Below are positions 42,697 to 43,533 of a stretch of DNA of 43,533 nucleotides, piece after piece; positions within the stretch are counted from its first letter, which is position 1, and each line of letters opens with the position of its first letter. Under the pieces are notes generated by a model, which was given only the letters and a program-made list of their open reading frames with translations, was not told the DNA's origin and ran no database searches. The translations under genes were made by a program, and so were the position numbers. Origin of the DNA: Acidimicrobiales bacterium (GTDB lineage Bacteria; Actinomycetota; Acidimicrobiia; Acidimicrobiales; RAAP-2); contig JADGOJ010000008.1 in NCBI GenBank assembly GCA_017883045.1, forward strand, positions 1 to 43,533, in the 5' to 3' direction.

Positions 42697-42981
42697 ATGG
42701 CCAAGGCCTGCCCACCCGAGTTCCGAGAGGACGTCGTGCGCGTCGCTCGAAAACACGAAGCCCCAATCAACCAGATTACGAAGGACTTCGGCATTTCCGA
42801 AGCCACCCTGCACAACTGGTTGACGAAGGCCGATATCGAGGAGGGCGCACAACCTGGTCTCAACGAGGTCGAGAGAGCCGAGTTGCGAGCGCTGAAGAAG
42901 CGGACCCGACTGCTCGAGCAAGAGAACGAGATCTTGCGAAGAGCCGCCATCTACTTCGCCAAAGATCTCGGCCCAAAATGA
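42697..42981 (+). mobile_element. IS3-family transposase OrfA
   Basis: HTH protein of 94 aa (ACPPEFREDVVRVARKHEAP then DFGISEATLHNWLTKADIEE) with the C-terminal leucine-zipper-like coil ELRALKKRTRLLEQENEILR RAAIYFA, diagnostic of IS3 OrfA. It is intact. OrfB should overlap its end but only a short N-terminal piece follows, so the element cannot transpose by itself. ATG 42697 has AAGGA at a suitable distance; ATGs at 42688 and 42691 precede it. Confidence 0.9.
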
Positions 42982-43009
42982 GTTCGGCAGCAAGGTGAGA
43001 TGATTGGTT

Positions 43010-43080
43010 GGTGAGTCGGGCCGCTCTGCACAGGGTGTGACACCGGCCGGCTACTTACGCGAGTCAAGCCCTGGAAAGTA
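43010..43080 (+). pseudogene. IS3 OrfB N-terminal remnant
   Basis: The frame around 43028-43080 reads AQGVTPAGYLRESSPGK then TAG, matching the early OrfB pattern CRVLGVxxxGYYxWRxR. Everything else of OrfB is missing here; a C-terminal OrfB piece lies 17 kb away at 25397-25585. Confidence 0.45.
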
Positions 43081-43188
43081 GTCGACTGCACCAGTTGGAC
43101 TGCGGAAGCGCTTACGCGCAGTGACAACGTATCCTGAATCGGTATGGGTTTACCGGAGTGACTGACCTGTACTGGGTTTCCTGGAGAC

Positions 43189-43368
43189 CGTCACCACGAA
43201 TGTCACCACGAATCGCGCTGGCCGGCCCGTCCGGGCCAACCCAGTCGACAGCTACGCCGTCGCCCTCGGCTCCCGATCCCCTGGTATCGTAGGGTTTAGA
43301 ACTACCTCAGCAGGTGCTTTGCGACGACTACGCGTTGGATCTGATTGGTCCCCTCGTAGATCTGGGTG
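43189..43368. repeat. 180-bp direct repeat, copy 2
   Basis: Gap-free partner of 24594-24773 (see there). Here the right part is the 3' end of the genuine dehydrogenase gene and its downstream flank, so this is probably the original location. Confidence 0.7.
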
Positions 43369-43533
43369 ATCTTGGCGTCGCGCATGAAGCGCTCGACCGG
43401 GAACTCCTTGGTGAAGCCGTAACCCCCGAGCAGCTGCACGGCGTCGGTCGTCACGCTCATGGCGGTGTCCGAAGCGAACGACTTCGCGGCCGCCCCGAGG
43501 TAGGACAGGGTGCCGTCGGGGTCGCCCGCGTCG
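43302..43533 (-). CDS. Acyl-CoA dehydrogenase, 3' part (gene continues beyond window), copy C
   Basis: About 76 codons of the C-terminal domain of a short/medium-chain acyl-CoA dehydrogenase: [40 protein letters not shown] and [20 protein letters not shown] with KHLLR, TAG. The Glu in YEGTNQ is the catalytic base in many family members. This copy is continuous across the point where copies A and B break, so it is the real gene. Its 3' end carries the 37-bp repeat (43332-43368) and the right edge of the 180-bp repeat, and island-like DNA lies immediately downstream. Confidence 0.93.
   Translation of the reverse strand, partial: DAGDPDGTLSYLGAAAKSFASDTAMSVTTDAVQLLGGYGFTKEFPVERFMRDAKITQIYEGTNQIQRVVVAKHLLR
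43332..43368. repeat. 37-bp repeat, copy C (within the intact gene)
   Basis: Identical to 10059-10095 and 24737-24773; it encodes the [12 protein letters not shown] region. Confidence 0.6.

Overview
The window is high-GC DNA with frequent GTG and TTG starts, start/stop overlaps (ATGA, GTGA), an F420-type LLM oxidoreductase and a RipA-like NlpC/P60 hydrolase. These point to an actinobacterium, plausibly Acidimicrobiia or a relative; this is inferred from gene content only. No rRNA, tRNA or CRISPR array was seen.

Region 1 (1-10.0 kb) looks like ordinary chromosome: the 3' part of an acyl-CoA dehydrogenase, a nickel/cobalt permease, a CitE/HpcH-type lyase, an NlpC/P60 hydrolase followed at once by a divergent Lgt, an unknown protein with a possible MazF-like C-terminus, a DapA-family protein, and a sulfite-oxidase-fold molybdoenzyme coupled to a membrane cytochrome b.

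Region 2 (10.0-24.7 kb) starts and ends at truncated 3' ends of an acyl-CoA dehydrogenase gene and has an IS30 remnant at its left edge. It carries an 11-gene minus-strand run: class II aldolase, PfkB kinase, class III aminotransferase, cyclase-family hydrolase, a complete five-gene Opp/Dpp-type ABC importer, and a split transketolase. A divergent TetR gene lies at its head, with a candidate operator between them. It looks like uptake and breakdown of a sugar-like or amino-sugar-like compound. Near its right end are an F420-type oxidoreductase and decayed sequence.

Region 3 (24.7-43.3 kb) lies between the second acyl-CoA dehydrogenase 3' fragment and the real gene, which runs off the right end. 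It is littered with decayed ISL3, IS3 and IS630 transposases, and parts are visibly lower in GC. It holds a minus-strand catabolic set: SDR, APC permease, crotonyl-CoA carboxylase/reductase, 3-aminobutyryl-CoA ammonia-lyase-like hotdog protein, glutamine-synthetase-like gamma-glutamyl ligase, three acetone-carboxylase-type subunits, PuuD-like amidotransferase, enoyl-CoA hydratase, BKACE/Kce, TetR, and a two-subunit 3-oxoacid CoA-transferase.

The most interesting inference is that region 3 encodes a route for an amino methyl ketone or its precursor. Carboxylation of a methyl ketone gives a beta-keto acid. BKACE cleaves that with acetyl-CoA to acetoacetate and an acyl-CoA. If the substrate is 4-aminopentan-2-one, the carboxylated product is exactly 3-keto-5-aminohexanoate, the Kce substrate; Kal and Ccr would then take the resulting 3-aminobutyryl-CoA to ethylmalonyl-CoA. 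A gamma-glutamyl ligase and hydrolase in the same operon suggest the amine is masked during the process. The second main observation is that a 37-bp block at the dehydrogenase 3' end occurs three times, identical each time and breaking at the same base, which suggests a repeated integration site with two stacked islands.
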